Of a stretch of 64,000 nt of DNA, positions 1 to 10,248 are shown piece by piece. The translations under genes and the position numbers were made by a program. The DNA comes from Seminavis robusta (Eukaryota; Bacillariophyta; Bacillariophyceae; Naviculales; Naviculaceae), in contig CAICTM010000141.1 in assembly GCA_903772945.1 (NCBI GenBank), positions 44,316 to 108,315 of the forward strand, given 5' to 3'. The notes beneath the pieces were generated by a model. It was not told the DNA's origin. It searched no databases and saw nothing but the letters and a program-made list of their open reading frames with translations. Within the stretch, counting starts at the first letter, position 1. Every line of letters begins with the position of its first letter.

Positions 1-1824
1 GGGTGACTGCATTGCCTGGCAAGAACGCCATAGGCTGATCTGTGGGGTACTTTTTTGTTCGTCAAGACGACATCAGTGCCATGCTGCTCTCGCAGAATAT
101 TGTGAAAATTCTTTTGGATCGCCGGCAACAGTAGCTTCTCGAAAGCTTCACCCTGACCACCAGTCTCTTGCGATATCAAGTTGTTGATGACTGACTTTGT
201 TAAAGAGAAACAATTGATGCCAGCCTGAATAATAATCGGTTCGTCGAGGACGCCTTTGTAATTTCCGTCAGCACTGACTGCAGCAACGCCAATTACAATA
301 AGCTCCTCTTGGCGCCTGTCAATAATTTGTGACTTTCCTCCAACGACAAACTTGAAGATGGCAGATTCCAGCCATTTGGCGACCTCATACTCACATTCCG
401 TGACGACTTTCTTGATCGCACCAAAGGCTGTGCCCTCAGGTGGGTCGAATGGCTTCCTTCTGTCGCTTTGGGGGATATTTTTAATGTCATCACTTGTGTA
501 GACATCGAGGTACCGATCCAAAGCTTGTATCAGGAGGGTTCCAACTGGTGGTAGTTGTCCCCGGGTCCCCTTATAATCCTGTATGCGAGCTCGAACCAGG
601 TACACTTCTAGAAAGGTGGCTGTCCATCGCGGACGGCCACGAAGCCACTTGGAGATGTGTTCCAGAGCAATGGAATTGCCCGGTTCGCTCAGGTCGACAT
701 CGAGGAAGTTACAAAGATATCGTTTGACCGCATCGGCATCAAGAGGTTTGAACTTGGTAAAGAGGAATTCCTTACTCTCTGTGTCTTTCGCCATGATCGA
801 CTCTGACGCCTCCCTGATTCCATCGATTGACATCCCCGTACCGGCTACAAGTGGGAAACCAGTATCAAAACCATTCATCCTTGGTACTGTAGCCATCGCT
901 TTGATCACCGCAGAGAAGGCAAACCTATCTTTGGTCCCATCCGAACTCAGGAAATAATTTCCGAGCTTCTTGAGAAGCGCTTGTGCCTCGTCTACCACCA
1001 TTACGGACCAAAACCCTTTGTCGATGTGCGGAATGTATGCAAAGCTTGTGTCGTCCGTGTTCTCTCTGGCGTGGCGCAATCCCATTCTAACAAGCGTTTT
1101 GAAGATATCTTCCCCCATGGCGTCCTTTGGGAACAGTTGAATCAAGAGCCATTGGTAAGGTGTGAGCTCTGTTCCGCTATTCTTTTTCCAGCTCTGTTTT
1201 GACCGCCATGAAAACGAGACTTCGAACAGAGATCATCACCTGAATATGTCGATCCAGTTCCTTATAGTTGTTTTGACTCCGAACCACTTTCAGCTTCTGC
1301 TTCCTGGCTGCCACAACATCTGTCGATGAGTCTTCGTCGTCGAAAGAGGAAGAATATCCAATTTCACTCAAGAAATGGTTTTTGGTGCGATGACCGTCAT
1401 ACGCTTCGATCAGCATAGAAAGATCCTTCGACCCCGGATCATAGGTTGTGTTGGCAACAAAGTACAAACCAAAGCTGTGACTAAGGTATTCGTAGATAGA
1501 GCGGGTCTTGCCCGCTCCGGAAGTGCCGTACAATCCACTGCAAACGTCCTTGGTATCGTCAATGAATTTGTAGACCTCGGAATTCTTGCAATTAGTATTC
1601 TGAAGGCCATGCAACAAAAGTGAAGGTTTAGTCTTTTTCTTTACGAAGGGGTTTTTTGGTATCCCGGTGCCAGGCTTGAGGATGCTCGTCAATAAGCCAT
1701 CCTCTGGCGCGGTGAAGTCTTCCAGCTCGAAAGCCTTCGTGAGAGGATTTTTTGCAAAGTAATCCTCGAGGTAGCTGGAGCATAGTTGATGGAAAGTAGT
1801 AGTAGAATTGTTTTTGGTTGTCAT
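1..1824 (-). CDS. Crinkler/STAND-like P-loop NTPase, frameshifted, partial at left edge
   Basis: The minus strand is open from an ATG at 1824 to the window edge apart from one frame change. Visible motifs are a Walker A loop (GTSGAGKT, residues 100-107), a Walker B strand (VMVVDEAQ, near 1000-1020), an AGTGMS motif that could be a sensor, and a WLRGRPRW motif near 610-650, an order I associate with NTPase domains of Crinkler-type and STAND proteins. The N-terminus has neither a signal peptide nor a recognisable LFLAK header. At 1183-1187 (T5 on the plus strand) the first frame runs into TAG, while the adjacent frame continues without interruption to position 1; removing one base would rejoin them. 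So it is a recent pseudogene, a sequencing error, or a +1 frameshift site. The C-terminus lies outside the window. Family assignment is from motifs only; the NTPase call is firm, the Crinkler call tentative. Confidence 0.6.
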
Positions 1825-2312
1825 CAACCCCCTGTGGGTCTGTCTGGTGATGTGGGGCCTAGAACTATCATTTTGAGTATTTAGCTAATTTTGTAGCATT
1901 TTGGCATTTCAGCTGAATCGAGCATTACCCGTACCGTATCTTTTTTAATAGCTGGAGAAATTTAATGCAGAAAGCCAGCCAAAAAGGCAAGTGTCCTATT
2001 TAATGCATAAAAGTCCTCAGATATAGATACATTTTATCCAAAATGTGACATAGGCAAAACTTGGATATTTGCTTAGGCAAGCATGTTCATTACTTAGATT
2101 TATATAATATACATGATGATATAATAGTAAGAGCATGCCATTGGAAAACAGTTACTGGTCAAACTAAGGCTTTTATAGACTTATTGCAAGTTGCCTTCAA
2201 GTAGATGGTGGCAAGACGTACTTAAGATGAACTATGACTGCATAGAAATGTGGATTTAAGGTACATTGAAGTAATAGGGTTAAGGTTATTGAATAGCATG
2301 CCCAATAGGCAC
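1825..2312. other. AT-rich intergenic stretch
   Basis: No supportable gene on either strand. It separates the NTPase gene's start codon from the tandem repeat that was the landing site of the retrotransposon, and so must hold the NTPase promoter if that gene is expressed. Confidence 0.6.
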
Positions 2313-2612
2313 CAGATTCGAAAGATAATGTATTTGGCTTGGTAGTCTAGTTTGGCAGTTTATTACTTTCTTTTTCATCTTTTGTTTGGTTTTCGTTTTC
2401 GTTTGATGATGTGCTTTGACTTGCCTCTAACAACCCATGCTCCACAAAAATGCTTACACAATCATATTCACCCGTCCCTGAAACTCATGCCCACTGGGCA
2501 TGGGATTTAAAAATGGTAACATTCCTAAGGTCCTGACTGGAATTGTTACCACCCAGACAACAGTACTGTATCCATATCTTGTGCAAACACTCAAACCAAA
2601 TTCAAAGACTCA
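2313..2612. repeat. Left copy of ~329-bp tandem repeat (retrotransposon target)
   Basis: This 300-bp stretch is nearly identical to 10699-11002 on the far side of the retrotransposon, apart from a few substitutions and an extra 6-bp TTTTCG unit in the right copy. It contains two hairpin-capable palindromes: CATGCCCACTGGGCATG at 2486-2502, and GGTAACATTCC pairing with GGAATTGTTACC between 2515 and 2550. No coding potential is seen. The last four bases (CTCA, 2609-2612) match the first four after the right LTR. Confidence 0.8.
2609..2612. repeat. Target site duplication, left, outer gypsy element
   Basis: CTCA directly before the LTR at 2613 is repeated at 10670-10673 directly after the LTR at 10669. 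A 4-bp duplication is within the usual range for Ty3/gypsy integrases. It fixes the ends of the outer element. Confidence 0.7.
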
Positions 2613-3034
2613 TGCACTACGCTAAAAGCTAGTGTAAAGATCTTTCGAGTGTTTTGAGTTTGAGAGAATGAAAGTTATGAGAGGATTAGAAAGCTATGAA
2701 AACTAATCAACGAGAGAGATCACAATCAAGGGATCGTAGATCTGAACTCCCGCGGAAGACTGTAAAGTGTGATAGAGTAGGTTGTGGTAGTAATCCTACT
2801 CGTTCCACGGTCCAAAAACGGAACGCGTGGAAGATTCGTCTAGCATTTATCTAGTAGCGTGGAATCTCTCCACGCCAGCTAAATATCTAGCGCGATGTTT
2901 CAGCATCGACCTAGTATGACTAGCGGTCATGAGAACCCTGTCTCAATGACTATTCACGAGAGACTCAGTCATGAGTCGAACTCAAACCCTATCTAGGATC
3001 GAGTCGCGAATAAGGCTAAGAGCCGTGTATTGCA
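2613..3034 (-). repeat. LTR A: 3' LTR of outer gypsy element
   Basis: A 422-bp repeat with TG...CA ends. On the plus strand it starts TGCACTACGC and ends GTGTATTGCA, i.e. canonical orientation is minus, matching the pol genes beside it. It is nearly identical to 10249-10669. Confidence 0.88.
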
Positions 3035-3050
3035 TTCGCCCCCTGACAAG
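3035..3050 (-). other. Polypurine tract of outer gypsy element
   Basis: On the minus strand a purine run (CAGGGGGCGAA) abuts the LTR start TGCAATAC. The same run precedes the 3' LTR of the third copy at 63640-63650. This is the expected plus-strand primer position and fixes which LTR is 3'. Confidence 0.65.
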
Positions 3051-3359
3051 GGTCACAGAAGGCACGACATCAGTCGGACAAGGAGAACATATGATTTAAA
3101 GTGCGGGGCACTCTCATGAGATTGGATGTAGACATGTGCGTCGCACGATGGCAATCCTACAAGGGGATCAGGCCTTGTATGGGTGTATATACCTTATGTT
3201 CCAAGTCTGGTAGACTGTGCCGCCATTGGCGGTAGCATGTTGGAGCCGTACAGTGCCATTGTCATTGACTCGGTCTATAGTGTAAGGACCTTTGTACTTT
3301 GGCTGACCATACTTGCGGTGCTGATACTGTTGAATCATCACGGTATCGTTGACATTGTA

Positions 3360-4181
3360 TTAATGAGGGACACGCGTCGCGTTCTCCCTATCGTTGTTCT
3401 GTTGGATGAGTCGTTGGCGACGTTCCTTGATGTACTTCCAGTTTGCTTCGAAACGGACGTTGTGAATCGCGTCACGGTTGAACACGAGCTGTGCAGGCGT
3501 TGCACGCAAGGTGGTATGAATCGTGGCGTTCATTGCGAAGCGAACCGCCGTGAGGACTCCATCCCAGGATCCGTTCACGAGGTCGTCTTGGCACTTGATG
3601 TTTTGAACAGCGATCAAGTTGCGTATGGTCTGATGAGCACGCTCGACCATGGAGTTGGCTTGAGGGTTGCGCGTGGTGATGAACTTGCGACGAAGTCCAT
3701 ATTCATCCCGGAGAGTCTTCTCGACCTCTGCGCGGAACTCACGTCCTCTATCCATGATAACCTCAGCCGGCCATGGATACCGAGTAAGCCACGTTTGTTC
3801 TAGGACGATGGCTACTTCGTCTGCTGCCTTGGAGCAGATCTCTGCAATCTCGAACCATCCGGTTACGGGATCAATCATTGTCAAGCAATGAAGTGTACAG
3901 GAATTCTTTTTCTTAGGATCCCCGACGTTGTAGGGTTAGGGACCTATCAGGTCAATACATAGTCTTTCCCAAGGGATCTCCTCGCAAGTCTTTGGAGGCA
4001 TCAATCCCAGCTTACGCGTCTTGGGTTTGTTCATCTGGCAGCTTTGGCAACGCTGACATACGGCCTGCACAGTCTTGCGCAGTCCTTTCCAGGTGTAGTG
4101 TTGGCTGATGGTTAGTTCTGTGCGAGTCTCGCCAGGATGCATCAGCACACCATGGTACCATTCGACTAGCTTCTTCTGCAT
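3360..4181 (-). pseudogene. Integrase region of outer gypsy element
   Basis: Minus-strand reading gives the zinc-binding HHCC module (WYHGVLMHPG ... CQRCQSC) at 4181-4020, the first catalytic Asp in LCIDLIGP, then after a break DRGREF with the second Asp and NSMVERAHQTI with the Glu, i.e. a complete DDE set. A six-base insertion carrying an in-frame TAA near 3935-3941 splits the reading frame directly after LIGP, and the third copy in this window lacks that insertion. The C-terminal part runs to a stop at about 3360. The integrase is therefore inactive here, although its residues are recognisable. Confidence 0.85.
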
Positions 4182-5332
4182 AGTTTAGGTACGACGATCT
4201 TATCGTCCTTAACTACTAAGTCGTAAGACTTATCCCCTCTGGGGAAAGATTGCTTCTTGTAGTCGTTTGGCTTGTCCCTGAGGAGTTTCTTGATATCGTT
4301 GTCGTCTTTCTGACGATGTTCGATCTCGGGGAACGAGAGAGGGAACTCGCTAGGGAAGTCCTCTTCGTCTGCAGCCATGAGCTCAGCGATCTCGCTGGCT
4401 CCATTTGTTCTGAAGAACCGTCGTTGTTGGAGATGTTAAGTCTCGACAACGCATCAGCGACGATGTTCTGTTCGCCCTTGTATGTACCGTAGTTCAGGGC
4501 CGTATTCTTCCAGAATAAGGCGCCATCGCATTACGCGATCGGTATTGAAGTTCTTACATGTAAGATTCTTTGTGGTCCGTATGCACAACGATCTTCTGTC
4601 CCAGAAGAATGTTACGGAACTCTTTTAGAGTTTCTACGATACTGAGAAGTTCCTTCTCGGTAACGGTGTAACGTGTCTGAGCAGGGTTGAGCTTCCTGCT
4701 GTAGAACGCGATAGGTTTTCCTTCTGGGAAATTACTGCACCTAGTTGAGTATCACTCGCATCCGTGTGGATAACGAATGTATTGTTGAAGTCAGGGTAAG
4801 CGAGCAAGGTTTCTTTGCTGATGATCTTCTTCATCTGGCTAAAGCCTTGTCGTGTGTTCGGCTTCCCATTTTCCACTTCGTTGTTTTGGAAGTCAACGAA
4901 GCGAGTGGGGCCAGTACATGTGATCGTCTAATCCACATGTCTCGATAGTAGTTCACTAGTCCAATGAATCTACGGAGTTCTTTTCTGTTGGTAGGAGGAG
5001 CGATATTCTGGATCGCGTCTATTTCTTGGTTATAGGTTGGATCCCTTCTCGAGTAATCCAGTAACCTAAGTATTCAAGTTCTCCTCTTGCGAAGAAGGAC
5101 TTGGTAGCATTGATCTTAAGTCCGGCTTCTCGAAGCCTTCGGAGAACTTCATCAACTTTTCAACGTGATCGGCCAGATCGCCGTTAGTTAGGATGAGTAG
5201 ATCATCAATGTATGCATGGACGTATTCTACGTCGTGCATTAGTGTTCCCATCTTCTCTTGGAAGATGTCGGGACTATTGCATAGGCCCATTGGCAACCTC
5301 TGGTACTCGTACTTTCCCCACGGGAGTACGAT
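4166..5332 (-). pseudogene. Reverse transcriptase and RNase H region of outer gypsy element
   Basis: Reading down the minus strand: RT with MPMGLCNSPDIFQ and the catalytic YIDDLL box near 5200-5290; frames then shift several times; RNase H with FVIHTDASDTQLGA near 4760-4850; and an acidic/basic linker (4378-4200) that precedes integrase. Stops and frameshifts break it into at least four pieces. It ends abruptly at 5332 where LTR B begins, and the first third of RT is missing. Confidence 0.85.
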
Positions 5333-5750
5333 TGCAATACACGGCTCTTAGCCTTATTCGCGACTCGATCCTAGATAGGGTTTGAGTTCGACTCATGACT
5401 GTCTCTCGTGAATAGTCATTGAGACAGGGTTCTCAGACCGCTCTAGTCATACTAGGTTGATGATGAAAATCGCTCTAGATATTTAGCCAGCGTGGAGCAC
5501 TTCCACGCTACTAGATAAATGCTAGACGATCTTCCACGCGTTCCGTTTTGGATCGTGGAGTGAGTAGGATTGCTACCGCAACCTACTCTATCACACTCTA
5601 CAGTCTCCCGCGGGAGTTCAGATCTACGATCCTTTGATTGTGGATCTCTCTCATTGATTAGTTTTCATAGCTTTCTAATCTCTCATAACTTTCATTCTCT
5701 CAAACTCAAAACACTCGAAAGATCTTTACACTAGCTTTTAGCGTAGTGCA
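5333..5750 (+). repeat. LTR B: 3' LTR of inner element, inverted
   Basis: A 418-bp LTR in plus orientation, opposite to LTRs A, C and D and to all neighbouring coding fragments. It begins TGCAATACAC and ends GTAGTGCA. It resembles LTR C more than A or D. It was carried into this orientation together with 5751-5850. Confidence 0.85.
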
Positions 5751-5850
5751 CTACTGCTGTTGATGACAGTGCAGATCGTCTCAAGAAGATTCTTGATGCA
5801 AAATACGACAAGCTGACTTAAGGCAGTTTGCCAAAGTCAAGATCAGGCGA
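5751..5850 (+). mobile_element. Flipped fragment of outer-element pre-RT region
   Basis: In plus orientation this encodes a piece reading VDDSADRLKKILDAKY, the region just before RT in gypsy polyproteins. The inner copy has its counterpart on the minus strand at 6840-6890. Starting with CTAC, it continues exactly where the outer-element sequence stops at 9317 on the complementary strand. It is therefore outer-element DNA inverted together with LTR B. Confidence 0.7.
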
Positions 5851-6660
5851 CGAATCCACGTTCATCCGGAGAGTCTTCTCGACCTCTGCGCGGGACTCAC
5901 GTTCTCTGTCCATGACAACCGGTCATGGATACTGGGTAACACACGTCTGTTTCAGAACGATGGTTACTCCGTCTGCTGTCTTGGACAGCCCTTGGTAGTT
6001 CATTGGTCCAATAATCCACGAAGTTCCTTCTTTTGGTAGGAAGAGCGATAGTTGGATCGCATCTATTATCTTTTTAGTTAAGGGTTGGATTCCTTCTCGA
6101 GTATCCAATGTCTAGATACTCAAGTTTTTCCTTTCGAGGAAGGCCTTGGTAGTGTTGATTTTAACCCGACTTCTTGAAGTCTTTGGAAAGGTCATCTAAC
6201 TATTCAACGCGTCTGCCAGATCGACGTCAGTTAGGATGAGTGATCATCAAGTATGCACGGACATTTCTAAGTCATGCATGCGTGTTTTCATCTTCCTTTG
6301 AAGATTCGGGACTATTACATAGGCCCATTGGCAAACTTGGTACTCGTGCTTTCCCTCGGGAGTGCAATGGTAGTGTTGCTTCGAGTGAGGTGACAGCTCG
6401 ATTTGGTAGTGTCCCGTGTTCAGTCTAGACTAGTACGACTTGAATCCATCTAGGTTAAGAGCATGTCCTGTATTTTTGGGATAGGATAAGGCTTCCGCTT
6501 ACTATTTTGTTCGTTCCCGGAATACAGAGAGAATCGTACAGATCCCTCTTTCTTGGGAATGATAAAGTTGGTGCCGCCCACTCGGAACGATTCACCTTCT
6601 TGAGACTCCTGCTTCGCAGAGACGTTCAACCTCCTTCTTAAGAGTGTTGGTATGGACCCG
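5851..6660 (-). pseudogene. RT-integrase fusion remnant of inner element
   Basis: From 6660 down to about 5985 the sequence matches the N-terminal and middle RT region of the family. At about 5985 it jumps directly to the integrase DRGREF neighbourhood (5851-5980, similar to 3700-3840). An open frame at 6108-5923 reads across this deletion joint. Several stops are present. Confidence 0.7.
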
Positions 6661-7034
6661 TGGAGTAGGTGAGCCCTAGTATAATAGGATTAGCGTCGGG
6701 ACGAATTCTACTTCGTAGTCGTCCATTCGCAACTCTCCCCAAGTATCCTCGACTGGCCGAAGCACTTGGTTGAAAAGGCATGAGGCAGTTCTTGCTCTTC
6801 CTTATTTTACTGTTTCGACCTGGCGCATCTGCCTTAAGTCTGTTGTTCGTATGTCGTATCAAGATCTTCTTGAGACTATCTGCATTTTCGCTGACACTGC
6901 AGGATCGGGAATGGAGAGTTCTCCTTTCTATCAGTATCGCCATCTTTCGCAGGGAAAAATACGCTGTTCCACTCCATGACATGTAGTGACATCAAACTTG
7001 ATTCTTAGGTCGAAGAGTGTGTCTTGACCTATGA

Positions 7035-7470
7035 TCATGTCTTGCGCCCCCAAGTTCTTGGTGACGTGCAAATTCCATCGATAATTCTATTATCGTGGAA
7101 CTCAGGAATCACGAGTGTGCCCTTACACTTCGTGCGGGGTTTCGATTCCTTCATAGAAGCAGTCCGTAATGTTTGGACGCCCCATGATTCTTCATGAGTA
7201 AACTCTTTGCATGAGTTTGAGTAATTAAAGTTCCGGATGCTCCTGTACCAGTAAGCAACAGAGTGTAACGGTTTTTGTTTCCCTTCTCTCTCGTCTGTTA
7301 AATCTAACAATGACGATAGTTTCGAGGTCTCTTGTCTTGCGACGTTGATGAGTTGATTGGCCATGGACGAAGTTAACGATGCTGAACAGATCGTCAGAGT
7401 CTAGTTGAGTAGTGCCAGGCAATTATCTAATTTGCGGTAGACTTCATTAGTTGCAAACAAATCTTGTTAC
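7035..7470 (-). pseudogene. Protease region of inner element
   Basis: Homologous to 9600-9900 of the outer copy. The DTGAS-type aspartic protease motif of the family is destroyed here: the frame reads LLVQEHPEL where the outer copy reads LLDTEASGTLI. Frameshifted. Confidence 0.65.
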
Positions 7471-7532
7471 TATTTAGTGAGATATCTTCATCACTTAGGT
7501 ATGAGAAATCGGAACATGGTTCCGTTGAATCA

Positions 7533-8894
7533 TCATCCTGGCCTAATCCTCAGACGAGAGCTCTCCTCCGAATGATTGAAGTCGAATTCGGCAAGCGCCT
7601 TGTCAACAGCAGCCATCTTCTTGTCCATCATGTTGATGGATCCAACAGAGGAGTCGTCCTCGTTGTCGGAATGTCGACTTGCGCTTGGCAACATGGTTGC
7701 ATTCGCTTTCTTCTTGCGATCAGCCTGACCGCAGCGTTGGAAACCTTCTTCATGAGGACGAGAGTTCCTTTTGGTGTAGGTCTTGGCGTCGGACTTGCGT
7801 TTCCAAGTCTTGTTCTTGTTGTACGCTGGCTTGTTATCGTTGTCAGACGAGGACTGAGACTTGGCCTTGAGCTTCTTCAAGTCATGCAGTCAGCAGTGTT
7901 GTGAGTCTGACTCGTGGTAGTCCACCACTTTTCTTCGCTTGGAAGAATGGTCGTTGTTGCGAGTAGACTTGTACTTCTTGCTGTTGTCTTTTCTTCGTAG
8001 GAGCTTGCTGGCATCACCGCCCTTGTCAAAGTCTTTCGAGGATTCCATGCGTTGCAGAATCCAATTGTTTCCCGATAGGAGCTGAGAAAGGATCGAAGTC
8101 GTGTCGTCCATCTTCTTCATCCACGAGCGTGGAATTCCATGACAAACAATGTCAATGACTTCGTCATGGTTCAACGTTTGGTTGGGTCCAAAAGGTGGTA
8201 GACAGGAAGTTCATCGGGTGTTCATCCGACTGAGGTTGTTGACATAAGCCCGAGTAGACATATCAGCAGGCTTACGCATCTTGCGGCGCATGAAGCGTTT
8301 CTGCTTTTCAAGAGCCTTGTAGGACAGACCGCTTCGATACAGGCATTTATGCCAAACGTAATGTCAGTCGTCCAAAGCAGGCTGAGCTGCTCCGTTTCAG
8401 GCAGCCTTGAAACGTGTTTGGAAAGTGGCTTCGTCTTCGCCGCCACGTACATCGCGTTGAGCATCCCGTGACTGCAATCTGGCGCAAAGCATTCCAACGT
8501 TTTCACGGTGGCCTGCACACTAGATTCGTAACTGCTCTTGGCAGAGCTAGAAGTCATCTCCTTGAGAGGTTATGTTTGTGCCAGGCGTAGCAATGGCGCG
8601 ACCACGAAGACCTTCTCCAAACGTCCAGCCCACTTGATGTCTGACGTGGAGTCTCAGATCCATTGATGATTTGACCTTGAAGGTGTACTTGGCGCTGTTA
8701 GCATCTGCTGGAATAGTGCGAAGTTTGTAGGTGGTAGAGCGAGAATCGTCGATTCGCATTCATCATCGAGGTCGATGAGAGGAAGGATTGGTTTGTCACG
8801 CAGCTTAGACTCGAAGCTGGTGTATGCGTCTTTGGAATCTTCATGGGAGGAATAGGTTGAGGGTAGCTGAAAGCTATTGTGTTTGTTAACAAAA
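7533..8894 (-). pseudogene. gag region and leader of inner element
   Basis: Minus-strand frames include a Lys/Ser-rich nucleocapsid-like stretch (7880-7533 and 8174-7890) and an N-terminal part near 8850-8760 beginning a few codons after the leader, with the family segment LRDKPILPL. A CQ-rich zinc-knuckle residue set is suggested (FQRCGQADRKKKANAT) but is not intact. The frame changes at least four times. The leader next to LTR C reads GTTAACAAACACAATAGC on the minus strand. Confidence 0.65.
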
Positions 8895-9316
8895 TGCACT
8901 ACGCTAAAAGCTAGTGTAAAGATCTTTCGAGTGTTTTGAGTTTGAGAGAATGAAAGTTTTGAGAGGATTAGAAAGCTATGAAAACTAATCAACAAGAGAG
9001 ATCCACAATCAAAAGATCGTAGATCTGAACCCGCGGGAGACTGTAGAGTGTTATAGAGTAGTTGCGGTAGCATCCTACTCCACTCCACGATCCAAAAACG
9101 GAACGCGTGGAAGATTCGTCTAGCATTTATCTAGTAGCGTGGAAGTGCTCCACGCTGGCTAAATATCTAGAGCGATGTTTCATCATCAACTAGTATGACT
9201 AGAGCGGTCATTGAGAACCCTGTCTCAATGACTATTCACGAAGACATCAGTCATGAGTCGAACTCAAACCCTATCTAGGATCGAGTCGCGAATAAGGCTA
9301 AGAGCCGTGTATTGCA
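8895..9316 (-). repeat. LTR C: 5' LTR of inner element
   Basis: A 422-bp LTR, canonical orientation minus, directly followed (on the minus strand) by the gag leader. To its right the sequence switches to the outer element's pre-RT region, preceded by GTAG, half of the inner element's target duplication. Confidence 0.87.
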
Positions 9317-10248
9317 GTAGGATCAGGAATGAAGAAGTTCTCTTCTTCATTGGTGTCGCTGTCTTTCATAGGAATAGATGCGTCGTCTCACTCCACTACA
9401 TGGTAGTGAAATCGAACTTGAATCCTAAGTCAGAGAGAAGTCTCGACCTATGATCATGTCATACGCCCCAAGCTCTTGTGACGTGTAAATCCCACTCGAT
9501 AATTCTATCTTCGTGGAATTCAGGAATCATGAATGCACCTTTGCACTTCGTGCTGTGTTTAATTCTCCTGCAGGGGTAGTCCACATTGTTTGGACGCCCC
9601 CAAATCCTTCATGCGTAATTTTTAGCATGAGGTTGAGCAATCAAGGTTCCGGATGCCTCTGTATCCAGTAAGCAACGGAGTTTAACGGGTTTTGGTTTCC
9701 CTTTCTCGTTGTTAAATCTAACATAGACGATGGGTTTGAGGTCTCTTGTCTTGCGACGTTTACGAGGTGGTTGGCCACGGACGAGGTTAACGATGCTAAA
9801 TAGATCATCAGAGAGTCTAGTTGAGCAGCTTCTAGGCAATCATCTAATTTGCCGTAGTGTTCATCAGTTGCAAACAATTCTTGTTTACTAGTTAGTGAGA
9901 TATCTTCATCACTTTGGTATGAGAAATCGGAACATGGTTCCGTTGAGTCATCATCCTGGCCTAATCCTCAGATAGAGATTTCTCCATCCAAGTGATTGAA
10001 ATTGATAGAGGAGTTGTCCTCATTGTCAGAGTCTTCTGATTTGCGCTTGGCAACATGGTTGCGAAGTTTGCAAGTGGTTGCACGAGTATCGTCGATCTCG
10101 TTTTCTTCGTCATTGTCGACGAGAGGAAGAATGGGTTTGTCACGCAACTGTTTCTCGAAGTTGCGGAACGCATGCTTTCCTTGAGCCATCTTCATGGTGA
10201 AGGAATAGGTTGAGGGTAGCTGAAAGCTATTGTGTTTGTTAACAAAAT
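9317..10248 (-). pseudogene. gag-protease remnant of outer element with large gag deletion
   Basis: Minus strand, from the leader at 10248: a gag N-terminus with ATG near 10200 (MAQGKHAFRNFEKQLRDK), then directly the gag C-terminus near 10040, then protease with LLDTEASGTLI at about 9665 (the family motif would be DTGAS; Gly is replaced by Glu). Compared with the inner copy, about 1.0 kb of central gag, including the basic nucleocapsid part, is missing: the segment corresponding to 7700-8717. Confidence 0.7.

Larger units (their letters stand above)
5333..9316 (-). mobile_element. Nested inner gypsy element, same family, internally rearranged
   Basis: This copy carries its own LTR pair, B (5333-5750) and C (8895-9316), which share diagnostic differences from the outer pair (for example GTGCTCCACGCTGGCT and TTTCATCATCAAC). 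Its gag, protease and part of RT read on the minus strand from 8894 to about 5851, with an internal deletion that joins RT to an integrase fragment near 5985. CTAC after LTR B (5751-5754) and its complement GTAG after LTR C (9317-9320) are the two halves of one 4-bp target duplication, and the sequences beyond them are adjacent parts of the outer element. So it inserted into the outer pre-RT region. Confidence 0.75.

Noticed and set aside
3925-3945. TAGGGTTAGGGA as a telomeric repeat
   Set aside because: It is a six-base duplication inside the integrase region, only two units, and absent from the third copy.
5333-5750. LTR B as a solo LTR from a separate insertion
   Set aside because: It is not flanked by a direct target duplication; its CTAC footprint pairs with that of LTR C, so it belongs to the inner element.
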